Part shown: positions 63,093-64,000 of the stretch, in pieces
How positions within the stretch are numbered: position 1 is the stretch's first letter
Layout of the letters: each line of letters starts with the position of its first letter
Assembly: GCA_045106765.1 (NCBI GenBank)
Contig: JBGCFD010000048.1
Span: 23,837 to 87,836 of the forward strand
DNA length: 64,000 nucleotides
Source of the DNA: CAJQQY01 sp045106765
Lineage (GTDB): Bacteria; Bacteroidota; Bacteroidia; Chitinophagales; Saprospiraceae
Reading direction: 5' to 3'
Notes under the pieces: model-generated
Database searches by the model: none
Told to the model about the DNA's origin: nothing
The model's input: only the letters and a program-made list of their open reading frames with translations
Program-made: the position numbers and the translations under genes

Positions 63093-64000
63093 ATGAGAGT
63101 GAACCGCCCACTTTTTACTTGCTTTGCAGTATTTTGCTTTTTTTCAAATATTGTTTTTTCGCAGTCAGATTCTCCTTCTTCCATATATTACGATTCTAAA
63201 GTGTTATCTGATTTTTTGGAAAATTATCCTACTCCTAAGATTTATTTTGATATTGCAAGAGGAAACCCCGGTAAGCCTATAATTAGTAAGGATGAGCAGA
63301 AAGTTGAAAGTATAAATGAAAATAATTTTCAACGCTATAATCTAACATCATATGGTTATTATCGAATTGGCATGTCCAATCCTAAAATTAATGATGTCAT
63401 CCACATCTCCCTAAATGATACAACGTTTAAAATTTCACCAATCGTAAGAAAACAAGATGGGTTGGATAAATCAGTTGATTCTTTAGATGCAATAGTTATT
63501 GGTTATTATCCTGGATCTTTAGGAATTATAGTTTTTAATCATACCAAAGGTGTTCAAGTTATAGACGAAGATGAAAATGGAGAACCCATTTTTGAAAATT
63601 TTGAAGACCCACCATACTCTAATCATATTTATCAAGAAAGTAGTGGCATTGAAGAATACACTAAAATTCTAAACATTTTAACTGCACAAACTGGTGACCT
63701 ATTAGCAGGAAATGAAGTGAATTGGTCCTTTAAAAATATTCAATCCAAATACTTGACCAACCCTTTCCTAAATAATTTGAATAGTGCTAATCCTCTTTTA
63801 GAGCCATCAGTAGAAAATTATTTCCAATATGATTTTTTGGAGAACTTCACTCAAAATCTTCCTCAAAACTATTATTCAAACTATCCTTACCAAAAATTAC
63901 TCTATGGAGATTCCATTTTGAATTTTCAAAAAACAGTTTCTTTTAAAGATGCTTCTATCAGTTATCGGAAACAAATTACCACTTCGCAAAATGAATTGAC
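63093..64000 (+). CDS. exported protein of unknown function, truncated by the window end
   Basis: The frame is open from an ATG at 63093 to the last base, 302 codons seen. The signal peptide is MRVNRPLFTCFAVFCFFSNI, cut near VFSQ (24). The mature part is rich in Asn, Tyr and Ser with no recognised domain so far (for example SYRKQITTSQNEL at the edge). A -7-like TATATTTG lies about 100 nt upstream. The C-terminus, and any sorting domain, lies outside the window. Confidence 0.6.
   Translation, partial: MRVNRPLFTCFAVFCFFSNIVFSQSDSPSSIYYDSKVLSDFLENYPTPKIYFDIARGNPGKPIISKDEQKVESINENNFQRYNLTSYGYYRIGMSNPKINDVIHISLNDTTFKISPIVRKQDGLDKSVDSLDAIVIGYYPGSLGIIVFNHTKGVQVIDEDENGEPIFENFEDPPYSNHIYQESSGIEEYTKILNILTAQTGDLLAGNEVNWSFKNIQSKYLTNPFLNNLNSANPLLEPSVENYFQYDFLENFTQNLPQNYYSNYPYQKLLYGDSILNFQKTVSFKDASISYRKQITTSQNEL

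Noticed and set aside
1..64000. tRNA, rRNA or known riboswitch
   Set aside because: I looked for TTCGA-type T-loops, rRNA words and riboswitch cores near ribH and transporters; none fitted. Covariance search would be needed to be sure.

Overview
The window is AT-rich chromosomal DNA (roughly one third G+C by eye) from a member of the Bacteroidota, probably of the Saprospiria/Chitinophagia type. The family-level guess is weak. The evidence is SusC/OmpB-type TonB-dependent receptors with carboxypeptidase-D-like N-terminal domains, a secreted protein with a type IX secretion C-terminal sorting domain, a cytosolic LytS-like kinase with a LytTR regulator, MiaE and CtlX of the Bacteroidota type, no Shine-Dalgarno sequences, and promoters of the TTG-N17-22-TAnnTTTG kind. 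No rRNA, tRNA, CRISPR array, phage or intact insertion sequence was seen.

Layout. 1-10 kb: small housekeeping and accessory genes (alpha/beta hydrolase, amphipathic-repeat protein, MiaE-like tRNA hydroxylase, prolyl oligopeptidase lipoprotein, GNAT, M1 aminopeptidase, membrane protein), separated by palindromic intergenic repeats. 10.2-16.1 kb: three tandem copies of a roughly 580-residue surface lipoprotein, each with its own terminator and conserved upstream block. 16.2-21.8 kb: a TolC / adaptor / RND efflux operon. 22-24.3 kb: a TIGR02117-type protein with a possible 29-residue cationic peptide, and a small secreted protein. 24.6-31.7 kb: the most unusual region. An exported caspase/FGE-sulfatase fusion heads a five-gene operon with an LPP20-like lipoprotein, a DUF6175-like protein, a TPR-like periplasmic protein and a CsgG-like protein. 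It converges, across a perfect 25-bp bidirectional terminator, on a two-gene unit encoding a cysteine-rich exported protein and a membrane protein with an effector-associated domain (EAD11-like).

32-37.8 kb: zinc-peptidase lipoprotein, DUF697/SHOCT and DUF4403 proteins, and penicillin-binding protein 1C. 37.8-39 kb: a repeat-rich interval with a long palindromic element, three copies of a hairpin-plus-mini-ORF (or minus-strand terminator/sRNA) unit, and a small lipoprotein gene split by one TGA. 39-46 kb: a TPR histidine kinase and its likely LytTR response regulator flank a YHYH lipoprotein and a TonB receptor. A 47-residue double-glycine-type peptide gene lies just downstream of the regulator. 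46.5-64 kb: ion channel, GlmM, PAP2 phosphatase, ZIP transporter, coiled-coil membrane protein, CtlX, a large TonB receptor, a 1007-residue cupredoxin/repeat/T9SS secreted protein, a TPR membrane protein, lumazine synthase, a DUF5683 protein, a methyltransferase and a truncated exported protein.

How the genes may work together. The efflux operon is conventional. The caspase operon looks like an envelope-located conflict or stress module, which is an inference from domain content. The kinase, regulator and double-glycine peptide could form a signalling circuit, but no maturation or export gene for the peptide lies in the window. All functional calls come from reading motifs in the translated sequence; no database search was possible.
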